From: Dichetophora obliterata
Lineage: Eukaryota > Arthropoda > Insecta > Diptera > Sciomyzidae
Direction: 5' to 3'
Assembly (NCBI GenBank): GCA_963920525.1
Contig: OY986436.1
Coordinates: 81,375,630 to 81,439,629 of the forward strand
DNA: 64,000 nt
Shown here: piece by piece, positions 1-11,609 of the stretch
Layout of the letters: each line of letters begins with the position of its first letter
How positions within the stretch are numbered: position 1 is the first letter of the stretch
Translations under genes and position numbers: made by a program
Notes under the pieces: generated by a model
The model's input: the letters and a program-made list of their open reading frames with translations, nothing else
Database searches by the model: none
Told to the model about the DNA's origin: nothing

Positions 1-560
1 TACACAAAAACAATTTTCTATATGTATATTCTGAAATCGTGCTTCCTTTTATTAGGATTACTACCGCAGCACTTAAATGAAAATTTTTTGTGCCAAATCT
101 CTTTTCGAATGTTATTTCTTCAAATATATAATACACGTTTACAAAATTCAGCGTTTAATAATACTGATCTGTATTTTATTAATTAATATGATTTCTTCAT
201 ATTTATGGAATACGAATTTGGCATCGAAATGTGGATTGAAGGTTTTTAAGACATTAAAATGTAGCGTGTACCTTTTATCGACAATGCGGAATAGTTGCAA
301 TTTCTCCGTTAAATCTGTGCTTAATTGTGACAATAGTATGTGACAATGTATGCTTTGAAGCAATTAATAGTGATATACTATTTTTTATGTGGGTATTCAG
401 GTGTTCAAGTGCATTTAAACTTTAATATAAAAATTAAATGTGCTGTCTATTTTTTAGAAACTGCTTCTAATCCATTTTTTATAACTCGTCAAAAGTTGTA
501 TGATATAATGAAAACCTCTGGGCATTCTAAATTTAGTGAGTTTGCGAGCTGAAGGTCATA
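1..560. other. AT-rich sequence without a recognised gene
   Basis: Short open frames occur here on both strands, but none has a composition or motif that I recognise. The frame at about 420-552 may be decayed N-terminal coding sequence of the transposase-like gene that follows, since it runs up to it on the same strand. I see no terminal repeats or RNA gene. Confidence 0.4.
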
Positions 561-576
561 TAGAAGCTTCAAAATT

Positions 577-2155
577 GTGACAACTTCATCACCTCAAAGA
601 GCAAGTAAATATAGGCAAAGTTTTGAAAAATATAAGAAGGAAACAAAGATCACTAATGAAGACAATCTTGCTATGCTTGTAGAAGCTAAATTATCACGTC
701 ATCAATACAATGTTATCAAAAATGCAGCACCCAAAAAGTTTCCTTGCTATACCGCTGTACAGCCAATAAAAAATACTATTAAAATGTCGTAAACTTCGAA
801 TGAAATACATGTGGAAGCTTTGCTGAATCATATAATCCAACGCTTGATAATATTGTAAAAACCAGTAAAAAAAATCCAACCATTCTGCAAATCTTCTAGA
901 TTTGCAGAATAAGGAGTTATCTAATTTTTGTTTATTTACAAAGTGGGGTTTTGACGAAATTTCGGGCAACAGCACATACAAGCAAGCCTTCCAGGATCCT
1001 CCAGGATCATGCGAATGATTCATCAATATTAATTTCCTCTATTGTTCCTATGCAATTGCTTTGCAGATCTAAAGTTATTTTGCAAAATCCTCGCCCATCT
1101 TCAACAAGATTTTTTCGACCAATTTGCATTTATAAAAGAAACTGCAGAGGTATCAAAAAAAAAAAAAAGAAAAATAACGAGTACAAGCAGAAATAATAGA
1201 TCTTCAAAAATCTGCTGTACAATGTGGAGACAAATTGATAGAAGTAAGCCACAAGCTTATGTTAACCACGGCAAGGTGTGCAATGCACTTACTCAAACTT
1301 CATCTACACAAAGGTGCTATCTATTTGCTTCAACTATTACAGAGTTCAATTTTATTGATGCAATGATTAAAAAAGAAGTCAAAGTCAAAAATCATCAATT
1401 TGGTTTATCGATTCTACACATTTGGATTAGATTTTTCGAATGCTTGCTTCATTTGGCAGCTAAGCTGCCAGTGAAAAAATGGCTAATAAGAGAACAATCG
1501 GAAAAGCAGGATGTGTTAGAAAATAAATCCAGAATTCAGAGAGAGTTCAAGAAAAAATTGGTTTGGTAATTGATCAACCAAAACCAGGATTTGGGAATTC
1601 CAATGATGGAAATACCGCTCGACTTTTTTTTTTTAAATGCAGAAGTAACAGCATTAATTACTAACCTTGATGTAGATCTCATTGTGTTATTAAAATGCGT
1701 ATTATTTTAATAGTGATTTCATGCGGTTATGAAGCAAATATTGAAAAATTCCGTAATTTTGCGCTAGACACAGCAAGATATTTTGTGCATATGTATTCAT
1801 GGTATAAAATGCCCCCTACTGTGCATAAGATTTTAATTCATGGTCCTGAAGTCATCAAATATGCTTTATTGCCGATTGGTCAATTGTCCGAGAAGGCGTA
1901 AGAAGCTCGAAATGAAGACTTCAAAAAATTCAGAGAGGATTTTTCACGAAAAATCAGCCGACGAAAATCGCTCGAAGATGTTTTCAATAGGTTTTTGATA
2001 GCTTCTAATAAGTTGCCACAAATGGCAAAAAATTTTATTGTTCCGCCACTGATGCCAACAAATGAAAACAACGGCGAAGACACTGATGAAACCGATGAAG
2101 AGAGTGGCGAAAGTTGTGACGTCAATTTTCATGATCCATACGATGGAGTATAATC
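577..2155 (+). pseudogene. Decayed transposase-like gene of unassigned family
   Basis: Three plus-strand coding blocks in different frames read as one broken protein. The first (577-792) is lysine-rich and contains LSRHQYNVIKNAAPKKFP. The second (about 1042-1680) contains TSSTQRCYLFASTITEFN and, after a frame change near 1560, KPGFGNSNDGNTARLFF. The third (about 1695-2152) contains MPPTVHKILIHGPEV and GQLSEKA, then a stop and EARNEDFKKFREDFSRKISR, and ends in an acidic tail. From memory these blocks resemble a repeated insect/cnidarian family of uncharacterised transposon-borne proteins. I cannot name the superfamily. Stops and at least two frameshifts make it a pseudogene. No terminal inverted repeats were found around it. 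Confidence 0.55.
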
Positions 2156-2189
2156 AAGCGGTAGTGATTAAAAATTAATGTTTAAATTA

Positions 2190-2640
2190 TGAAAAAGGCC
2201 GTTTTGTCATTTTGCATAGGAGATAGGTGCAGTTTTCATTTGACTGTACGAAATGTGAATCTCAGAATGCATATTAAAAATTAAAATTTATGTGAAGAAT
2301 TTAAAGTCCATATACTAATTTTTTTGAATTTTAAAAGATTTTGATAATGTAACTTTGTATGGGAGGTAGGTGTGGTTTCCACCCGATTTAGCTGAATTTT
2401 ATACTTAAAGCGGATATTAAAAATCAAAGATCACATACAAAATTTCAAGTACATATATTTTATTTTGTATGGAAGGTAGGCGTAGTTTTCATCCGATTTA
2501 ATTAATTTGCGATCTTGATCTTTATATTTTAGATACAAGTTAAATACCAAATTTCATTACTATAGCTTCAAAATCACGCCTGTGATCGCGTCGACAAACA
2601 GACAGACGGACGAACGGACATTTGTTTCTTATTTGAACCC
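2190..2640 (+). repeat. Degenerate tandem repeat with GTATGGGAGGTAGG core
   Basis: The phrase 'ggagataggtgcagttttcat' recurs in variant form about every 110-140 bases: near 2218, 2357 ('gtatgggaggtaggtgtgg') and 2468 ('gtatggaaggtaggcgtag'). The array ends with a 'cgacaaacagacagacgg' segment near 2591. The same core occurs in three other arrays in this window. It has no coding potential. Confidence 0.55.
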
Positions 2641-4400
2641 ATTCTTACTAAGAAAAAAGTCAAAAGTTACCTGTCTTCTAGGTGCATTGATATCCATTTT
2701 GGTAAAATACCCCACTGTGCAACGTGCAACCGTGATATGTCAATCATCTTTCAGCTGTTTTTGCTCGAAAAGAAAAATGGCTTTAGCAATCATGGCATGA
2801 AGTTGTTTCCTAAAGGCAAATGAGCTTTTAGTTATTATCGAGAATTGGAACGATGATGAGGAAGAAAATATCGACAATATTGTTGTATGCCCTCCTGACT
2901 CATGAAGAAACTTTCGACAATGAGATCTTACCATAAAATAGAGCAGTAAATGAATGCATTCAAATTAATTTTATTTGCAAAAAGGTAAATCAGTAAATAA
3001 CGATATAAGAATCCATTCAATAAATGCAAAATTTATTTATGACTAAAATTTGTATTTCACAGTCAATTTTAAAAAATTAGTTATTATTCATTTAATTTTC
3101 GTTATTCAGAATAGGGAATCACTTTTTTTATTCATATGAATGTTATTCACAAAGAATGAAATTCACAGAGAAATTCAGAATTTTCAATTATTATTTTTTT
3201 TTATTCATAATTAATTTCTTATTCGTTATTTATTTTTTATTCATTATTCGTTTGTTATTCACTTATGTCTAAAAAATAAAAAAATCTTGTTATTCACATT
3301 CAAAAGGGGTTGACCTTCTTTACAACGCTGTTTCTAATTTCTATATAGGAATACGAAGTAGGGATGGATAGTCTAGAAGTCGAAAAGTCGATTTTTTTCA
3401 TAAAAATTTGCGACTTTTTAAAGTCGATTAATGATTTTAGTTATTAGTAGAAAATCATTTTTTTTCGACCATTTCCGGTTTTTGTGAAATTTTTTTTATT
3501 CATAATTTATATAATTTTGTTACAATAACAATTAGGTTTTGCATCGATAACACTTAGTTTTTCCTTAGCCAACTTTGAGAAAACAATATAATGTTAATTG
3601 CGAATTGGTTCCAGCGCTGTCGCAAGTACTACAGTTTTAGTATTTTACTAATATTGGATAGCGCGTACAACAATACTCCAAAAATTTGAATAATAGTACT
3701 ATAATCATCGGCAACCTTATAAGCCACATGTTGTAATTTTTATAGACTTTCATCTTTTTTCCAGGGTAGCAGGATATAAATTAAAAACACTGCAGTAAAG
3801 GGATAAATATGTATATGAAAACTTAAGCAATTGCTTGCATGGACTTTGCAATACCTTTTAAGAATTTGCAATCTAAAGTCTCGACACTGAAGCCACTATT
3901 TGTCATATTTCAACTACTTATACGTAAATCATAAGTACGGTTTAATATTAAAAAATATGGTGAACCAAAAAAAAATATTTTAAATTTTTAAATGAATTAT
4001 GAATTGGTGAAAAAAAATTGAAATAACAATCCAACATTTCAAACACGCAAACAACAATCGCTGAGCCCGATGTTGTGTGCATTTCTGATGAACATACCAA
4101 CGACGACATTTAGGACTTTTTTGACCTATCCGTTAGCAGAGTAGCAGAACATAGTAACACTGGTTATTTTTTATAAAAAATCCAGGGAATTTTACTTGAT
4201 ATATAGATCTTTCAAAAAAGTCCGCCCAAACCCGCACAAAATATCTTATGATTATTTAAAAGCATGATCCAAAGAATTTTAAAATTTTTCAGTTTTTGAA
4301 TGGATAAATTTAAATAAAATATTTAACTGTATCGAATTAATTAACTTATGGAAAACAGATTGCATAAATGACGTTTTGCAAAATATTAATTTAATTTGCC
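2641..4400. other. AT-rich intergenic sequence
   Basis: No gene is recognisable. The stretch has repeated 'ttattcatt' phrases at 3090-3300 and a 'tagggatgg' start near 3360 followed by several 'agtcga' phrases. That start resembles a hAT-type terminus, but I found no matching right end. Short open frames on both strands look like chance. Confidence 0.4.
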
Positions 4401-4409
4401 AACCAAAAA

Positions 4410-4643
4410 TTGGTGATACACTTTCAAAGTTTAAAAAATTTATCAGTTCTTTTTTTCGTTGCATGCCAAAACGCCAACGTCGAAAGAATTTTTTCACCAA
4501 TGGGCTTGAAGTGGTCAAATGAAATAAACAGTTCGAGCTTTTTTAACAATAAATTATATTTTCAAAAACGTATCGTGTTTGGAGTTTTTCGACGCATGCT
4601 AAAATTAGAAACTGTTATTAAAACAAGTTCAAGAAAGCTTTAA
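4410..4643 (+). pseudogene. hAT transposase C-terminal dimerisation fragment
   Basis: A short plus-strand frame contains ACQNANVERIFSPMGLKWSN followed by a short tail. The A-x-VER-x-FS pattern is the hallmark of the C-terminal dimerisation region of hAT transposases. About 77 residues are open, so only the extreme C-terminus remains of a protein that is normally 600 or more residues long. The upstream sequence is AT-rich and shows no RNase H-like core. A possible hAT-like terminus near 3360 could belong to the same element, but this is not shown. Confidence 0.65.
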
Positions 4644-4944
4644 GTATGATTCTGAGGAAGCTTGATAAGTAAATCACAATTTGATCTCGATTGTTACTTC
4701 AGTTGAAAAGACTTTATAAAAAAACTCTAATATAATTATTTATTTGGTCTCATTTACTTGAACCTCAAGTATGTTTAACTTTTTTTTTTATGTAATAATT
4801 TTATAACAAATGTTTTTAAAACTAAAAGACAAAAAAAAGATATTTTAAAAAATTTTTATTTGATTTTTACCTTGCAATAAATTTTATTGAGTTTTAATAA
4901 AAAAGTTTCTTTTTGTCCTTTTTTTTTTGTCAAAATTTCTCCCA

Positions 4945-5710
4945 TTTTGCCCTAGACTTCTGGTAATTCTACACAGGATGCCATGACCTATGTGCGGTGC
5001 TATGGACGGCCAGACTTATTTATCACCTTCACTTGAAAACCAAAATGGGTTAACATCTCGTAACTGCTGCTTTCATGGAAGACTTCCAGCAATCAACACG
5101 CCATCAAAAGGATTTCGGTGAAGTACGGATGTATTCTGTGAAATGGCAGAAGCGTGGTTTGCCACATGCACATATTCTTCTTTGTTTAGCCGAAAAAATT
5201 CGACCTGAGCAAATCGAAGACATCAATAGCACAGAAATTCCACACCCACAAACTGATCCCAAGTTGTATGATGTCGTAACGAGTAACACGGCTTACTTAC
5301 CATGCATGGAACATAATACCGAGTCTCCATGCATGACCGGCAATAAGTGCACACAACGATTTACACGAGCATTGCTCACCGAAACGTTCAGTGGGAACAC
5401 GGAAATCCACTGTACCGCCGTCGCTATCCTGATAACAATGGAAAAACATTCATAATAAAATTCAAAGGAAAAGATGTTTTGGTCGATGACCGATGGATTG
5501 TTTCATAAAACCCGCTCCTTTTTACAGACATTTTTTACAGACATTTTTAACAGAGGTAGTGACGTGGCTGTGTTTGGTATTTTCGCACCGGATGCAAACG
5601 ACGAAGTGACGCGCTTTCCATTGGGGCATGACATCTATTGCAATGAGGCAATTTGGAGAATTTTTTCATTCGCGATATGTTGTAGATCATCCGAGCTGCT
5701 GATCTGAGAC
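4945..5710 (+). pseudogene. Helitron replicase-helicase fragment (broken)
   Basis: Plus-strand blocks match the Helitron helicase-like N-terminal region of the Rep/helicase protein. In order: QDAMTYVRCYGRPDLFITFT near 4973-5030, followed directly by a stop where a Cys-Asn would be expected; MYSVKWQKRGLPHAHILLCL at 5129-5188; NSTEIPHPQTDPKLYDVVTS; and PCMTGNKCTQRFTR. After a frame change near 5400 it continues as YRRRYPDNNGKTF and then, in a further frame, GSDVAVFGIFAPDANDE and NEAIWRIFSF at 5550-5690. In autonomous elements this protein drives rolling-circle transposition. The HUH catalytic region and the helicase domain are not visible. At least one stop and two frameshifts make this a relic. 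Confidence 0.85.
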
Positions 5711-6960
5711 GTAGTGGCACAATATTTAATAAAGGCTAGCGTAAAACGAATTGCTTGAACAATGATTTGTGCGACAGCATTTCATGGTCAAGCCATGTCA
5801 TGTTGTTCGAACTTGTTAAGTGTGGCTTGGTACAACAGTGCTACGTATGATTCAAATAAGTTAGCGCATTGAGTTCGATAATGACATGGCTAACTTAAAC
5901 GTTTGCATGGTGCACAGGACAACTCATTAAAATCGGTATGAAGACACCATGTTATTTGCCGTTATCGCTTGGGCCGTTTTCGAGAACTCATTTACAAACA
6001 AATAAACAAACAAACAAATATTGCTCGTTTAATAGTATAAGATATATACTAAAGATCTGCACGGGTATGTTTGAAACGATCTTCAACACATTCCCAAATT
6101 TTCAAACACGCTTCCAACTCTCATTCGTAAAAGTGAAACGAATAAAAAAAACACAAAAAGTGGTTGTTGTCGTTAGAATTTTAATAATGAGAGAATGGAG
6201 ACAAGAGAGTATGGAGACATGAGAGAAATGAAACATGAGAGATGGAATGGAATGTCTTGTTTGTAATCTGATAGAGAAGAATTTCTTGCACTGGTTTTAG
6301 CCAGTGTGCGCCATTTGTAAGAGGAAGAGGGTGTTACTATTCTTTTTGCTAGATTTAAATTTGTTTGTTTTTATTCGCTTGTTTGTACTACAAACTATCG
6401 CATTTACTTCAATATATACTTTCATTCACAAACGAAATTCAAGACATTCCACAATTGGAATGTCTCCATAATAATTGCAAATTAAGAGAGTAAATTTCGA
6501 TTCATTGTATTCTATTCGTTTATTGAGGCTGTTCGTTTAGTTTTGTTGCCTGTTCGTTTCGTTTCGTTGCCTGCATAGCGAATAGAATGAATATTCGTTT
6601 CGTTCCTTGAATTTACTCTCAATTAGAGTTCTCTTCTCGAATCATTCTCAATTGGCAGAAAAGCAAAATATTCATGCAGATTTTTTATATATATATATAA
6701 ACAAAATGTGTTTATGTTTAACAACATAAAGCGTCATATATCAAATACATGTATGACACAGTGATTCAACACATGTTTTCAATAAGCCATGCAACTTATG
6801 AATTAAGAAATCGGTTGCATGCAATAGCTTGAGTTGGCGTTGTCGTTGGAATGACATGCATGATTTGGTTTGGTCGTTGGCATGGCTTGGTGTGAATTGC
6901 TTTTTGGTTCGATGAGTTTTTTGAATTAAAACATGCACTTGTGCTTGCCTTTAATATTTA
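5711..6960. other. Non-coding, low-complexity stretch
   Basis: No gene was seen. The region contains an 'aaacaaacaaataaacaaac' tract near 5995, a purine-rich GAGA-like tract at 6185-6245, and a stretch of repeated 'ttcgtttcgtt' at 6500-6610. A minus-strand frame at 6741-6938 has no recognisable motif. Confidence 0.4.
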
Positions 6961-6964
6961 ACAA

Positions 6965-7640
6965 GTTCTGTGTTCTGCTGCTGGCGTATGTTGATGAGAT
7001 TGATATCATCGGCCATAATACGAGTGAAGACAGTGACCCATTTTCCAGATTAGAAAGATAGTCAAGTCATATGAGTATTGAAGGTCGAGGTATTGAAGGA
7101 CTTCGTCTATCTGTGATCCAGCATTAACTTAAACAACGATATCAGTATTGACATCAAACGAAGAATAACTCTTTCCAACAGGTGTTACTTTGGGCTCAGT
7201 AGTCAATGGAGAAGCAGAGCCCTCTCTCCACGAACGAAAATCACGCTCTTTAAATCGTTCATCATGCCCGTCCTACTTTATGCATCACCAACCTGGACTC
7301 TGAGCAGTTCAGATGAAAGGATTTTAGGAGCATTCGAGAGAAAAATTCTTCGTAAGATCTACGGACCAATCTGCGTCAATGGCGAGTACCGAATACGGTG
7401 GAATAATGAGCTCTATGAGCTGTACGCTGACATCGACATAGTCAAGCGCATTAAAATCGAGCGGCTTTGCTGGCTCCGTCATGTTCAGCGCATGAAAGAC
7501 GATGCTCCAGTGAAGAAAACATTCGATTCGCTACCCAGCGGCGGTCAACGCAGAAGAGGACGACCGCATCTGACGAAGCTTGGAATTTCCAACTGGCGCC
7601 AGCAAGCGAAAGACAGAAATGGCTTGTAGTTTTACAAGCT
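6965..7640 (+). mobile_element. RTE-like LINE, 5'-truncated 3' end
   Basis: Coding sequence runs from the reverse transcriptase catalytic motif to the protein C-terminus. LAYVDEIDIIG near 6980 replaces the usual YADD with YVDE. A stop falls after KDFVYL near 7112. An open run then covers MPVLLYASPTWTL, FERKILRKIYGPICVNGEYR and RGRPHLTKLGISNW, ending at 7629. Compared with the minus-strand relative at 17630-18120, about ten residues between RGRPHL and LTKLG are missing, which is a small deletion. The protein would copy element RNA into DNA at a nicked target. The altered motif, the stop and the truncation make it inactive. It sits directly in AT-rich sequence without an obvious poly-A tail. 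Confidence 0.8.
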
Positions 7641-9724
7641 GTAAAACTTGTGAATAAGTGAAAGTGACAGAAAAGGTGATTCTGTTTGGTTTGACAACTC
7701 AAGTGTTCAATTTTTACAACAAAAATTTAAAAATGCGTTCAGCTTTTGAATAAAAACTGAATTTTTTTGGTAAATATAAAATCATTATAATTTATTATAA
7801 CTAACTAATGATTATAACAAAATGTTAATTGATATTTTTTTATTTTGGGGCAATTTTCAAGTTATTGTAGTGATTTTAGGGGTTTTTGACTAGAGCCAAG
7901 ATCGACCTACTGTTATAGCGCCAACTAAAATATTTGTAAAAATATTTTAAGCTAGTGTTTTCAATGGTTTCGGTCTGATTTTTTTTACATAGACCGCTTT
8001 AAAACTGCAAGCACAAGACAAAATAATCATATGATGCAGAAAGAAACACAATGTTGACATAGGACTTTCGATTGAAGTTACCGGAAAAAGGTGACAAATT
8101 TATTTCCAAGATCAACGGCATCATGGAGAATACGATGCGATTAGCAGAAGGGAAGTACATTAAAATTTATGACGACTTTACTTCATCGTACCAAAGTACG
8201 TGTGCTCATTGCAACTAATGTACAACACTTTTCGGTATGTATGTGGTTCCTTGTTTAATCAACACCTCAGTATAATTCCTATACTCTATCTTACTTACCT
8301 TTTTTTTACGTTGATCTCTATCTTACGACTTACTTACCTTTTTTAACTTTATGTATTAAATTATTAATTACCTTATATGTTTTGTGTGTTTTTATTATCT
8401 GTTATCCACACTTAGTTAAAAAACACTTGTATATAAAAAAACTTTTTCATTATTATTTATATTTTTATGTATCAAAAATTTTCATCTGAAAATTTTAGTT
8501 GTAAAAATATTTTCAAATAAAAAGTTACGAAGAAAAAAATTGTCTTTAAATAAAATAAATATAACAAAAAGGTTGCAAACCTCGCATCAAAACTGGCGAT
8601 CCTGCACACCGAATCTCCACAACACCAACACAGAAATTTTTTACCGCTGTGCAGTAACGAAATACCGAACAAAATAACCGCTCAAACTTTTCGCAATACC
8701 TCTGTTAGCTCTACAGATACCGCTGCCACAACTGCTGCGTCCCCAGCAATTGATTTTAAAGCAATCACGAGACTATACCAGTTTAAACAAAAACACGTAC
8801 CAAGCGGTGTGTTATCACCATACCTATAAACTATGTATATATTTAACAGAATGGGAAAGAATCATAACCGCGATACTGTACTTAGGGAAAATTTGTGCTC
8901 CAAGAACAACAACTACTAAAAGTTTTGAGCTCATCAGATTTCAGAAGGTAAAATAAAACAGCTTATTTTCCTGAACACATGTTGAATTAAAAGTATATGC
9001 TTACAGTTTTTTAAATTAATTTCAGAGTGGTATTGAGAATTCAAGTTCTAACGAAAAATCGTCATTTTTATTCGCATAGGCTCTAGTCAAGCTACAATTT
9101 AAAAAATATCTTATTTTTAAACGGCAAACAGATACCTTTTGAGGAAGGAACATCAATTACCGCTTATAACACATTTTTTAAGGCAGATAAGGTTTTCAAC
9201 TGTGATTGCGTTAGCTACAATAAATATCTTTTACGGTTCATGCTAGGCGAAATATATAAAATAGATGTAAATAGCCTCATTGCTAGATTGCGTGATATCA
9301 AGACAAGCCTTAATTTGTGAACACCAGAGTAAAAGCTTACATTTTTTTATTATTTAAATAAGATTACATTGTATTTTTATAATAAATAAAAGTTGTAGAA
9401 AAACATCCTTTCGAATACTTAAAAATTACACCGTTCGGTGTTAAAAAAAAAATCATAATTTTGCGAATTCTAAATAAACACCTAAAAGGTTAAAAACCAA
9501 ACATCATTCTATCTGATATTTACTTATTTACACCGATCAGTGTGAGAAATATGCTCTTTCAGATATAAAATTCTAGCACCTTGGCACGGTGCTTTTTAAC
9601 TCTGCACGGTGTAGGAATTCTATAAAAAATTTTTGCGTATATATATCTGTAATTCATAAAAATTTCAATACTTATCTAATTAAATTTTTTAAAAAAAAGA
9701 TCTGGTTTTCGAAACTAATTGTAT
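7641..9724. other. AT-rich sequence without recognised genes
   Basis: No coding region is recognisable. A 12-base inverted pair ('ttgactagagcc' near 7888 and its complement near 9078) is separated by about 1.2 kb and could mark an old element, but the match does not extend. Short frames at 8472-8672 and 8750-8956 carry no motif. Confidence 0.4.
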
Positions 9725-9853
9725 TATTCTGTGTCAAGAAGAAGCACACCAACGATGAGAAAGACACGAGAAGCAATACTTTCTTCGATACAAAATTGGT
9801 ATTGTTTCTCGTGTCTTTCTCATCGTTGGTGTGCTTCTTCGTGATACAGACAA
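9725..9853. repeat. Long near-perfect hairpin (about 50-bp arms)
   Basis: The left arm (about 9729-9780) contains 'agaagcacaccaacgatgag' and 'gacacgagaagcaatac'. The right arm (about 9798-9850) is its complement with few mismatches, across a loop of about 20 bases. Transcription through it would give a long stem. A related hairpin with the same arm phrases lies at 54172-54296. Confidence 0.8.
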
Positions 9854-11118
9854 ACAGTAGACAAGACAGAACTGTTTTGGAGGCTGCTAAATCTCGCTCT
9901 TCATTAGTCTTGAGTGATTAAGCTGTGGCCATTTAATCATATGAAATTAAAGCAGTAGTAATTTTTAGATCAAGCCTTTAACTCTACTAGGATTGCCGTC
10001 TGTTGTAGCTGCTTCTGAAACACCCTTCATTTGCATCGGCCCTCCTTATAAAATGTTCACAAACATGTATTAATTTGTGTGTTTACATACACTTATTTTA
10101 AAAGAGCACTTAGCTTTTTAAAGCACCAACCAACTAACTCATGCAAACTTTTGAATCTGCAGAGCTGCTAGAGTCAAAATGTCGAAACAAAATTTTAACA
10201 TATTTGTATTTTATTGATAAAATGATTGGAATGCTGTCCCACCAGCTATCTAATAGATTACACTTAGCTCGGCACGTTCGCATGGATGCATGACACAAAA
10301 CTAGAAAAAGTGAAAAGAGGCAACCAAATGACAGACAAGGGAATAACGCATAAAAGTATTATATTTTACCAATGTTTTTAAGATTATAAATGTGACAGCA
10401 GACACGTCAAAGTGTTAAGTAAAATATGAATATCCACCACGTATTAAGCTGCCATCCACTGACTGCATCACACCACCGAACTTTACTCCGCTCCACCTTT
10501 TGCCAACCCTATGCCACATGATATGAGCGAGTACATGCCTGAGAACGTACGTTTGCTAACCGGACACTTTTGGGAATTTATGGACAGCTAAAGCGCTACC
10601 CTAGCGTGCATTCTTCAGCATACGTGTTTTTATATTTTCAATATTTTATCCAATTGAATTTTTGAGTACATTTTTTTATTTTTGCATTTGAAATTGACAT
10701 GTCAAGGAATAAAGTTGGATAAAAAACAATTTTTTGATTGGATTGTCTTCTGTTTGTTTATCTAAATAATATATGATACCCATTGTTTCGTTGGCTTTGA
10801 AGTCGCAGTCAAATTTAATGTTCCAAATTTAATCAAAAGAAATTTTATATATTTTAAACTATCTTTCTTCAGAGTTTTAGATCGCTACAAATTTCTTTAT
10901 CGCGCACGTATTATTTTGAGATCTATATATAAATCGTATTCTGAAATACGAATCATTAAATCATATACAAACAATCGTAGTAATGCTATTCTACAATCCA
11001 AACGCGTAAACTTTTGACATCTTTTTCAGATTTTTCCACGAAAGCTTTGCCTCGCCGGAATTGTTTACGACAAAATAGAGTTAGGCCGCAGTAATAAAAT
11101 TTATAAGTATGTACTTAC
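9854..11118. other. Sequence without recognised genes
   Basis: No gene, terminal repeat or RNA structure was recognised. It ends at the target duplication 'gtacttac' (11111-11118) of the nested element that follows. Confidence 0.4.
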
Positions 11119-11532
11119 TAGGGCTTTCAATCCCTAGGGTTTTTGCAAATCTCCGGATTTCAGGATTTAAAATTCATGGTCCAGGGATTTTTAGGGATCT
11201 CGAAACGCAAAAATTTTAAAACAATGGCATTAACATTAACCCTATCAGAGCGGTCAAACGACCGCTTTTGAAATTTTTAATCAAAATTGTTAAATTTCAG
11301 GTCTAAATTTTTTTTTAAAAATTACTGTAGGACTTTTTGTATATTATATAGCTACTTCATTTTTCAATCTCTATCTCTCATCATCTTTTGTGTTTCCTGA
11401 TAATCATACATATGTATACTGCCGTTATCTACCATAAGAGGACTATTGACCGGTGGAAAATATATAAATTTTTATAAATTTTATTTGCATATCATCTCGA
11501 AGATGTAATTTTAATGTGGATTCTGGATTAAG

Positions 11533-11609
11533 CTGCTATGGATGCTTGTGTTTTATATAAGCAAACAACTGGAGAAAGGATATCTCGAAAAGAATTTTGA
11601 TTTCAGTTG
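11533..11609 (+). pseudogene. piggyBac transposase fragment, before the C-terminus
   Basis: The frame reads AAMDACVLYKQTTGERISRK and a stop shortly after. It is similar to the segment of piggyBac transposases just before the C-terminal Cys-rich domain, where a helix of the form N/D-x-W-x-L-Y-K precedes the phrase S-x-x-D/E-F. The LINE coding sequence begins immediately downstream, so the LINE insertion point lies at about 11605. Only about 25 residues remain. Confidence 0.5.

Noticed and set aside
77..363. Overlapping 70-90 codon frames on both strands near the left edge
   Set aside because: AT-rich sequence with no domain, no codon pattern and no neighbour logic. Chance frames.
3360..4643. 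A complete hAT element from a 'tagggatgg' end to the C-terminal fragment
   Set aside because: No matching right end or 8-bp duplication was found, so only the C-terminal fragment is reported.
7888..9090. A 1.2-kb transposon bounded by 'ttgactagagcc' and its complement
   Set aside because: Only 12 bases match, there is no flanking duplication, and nothing recognisable lies inside.
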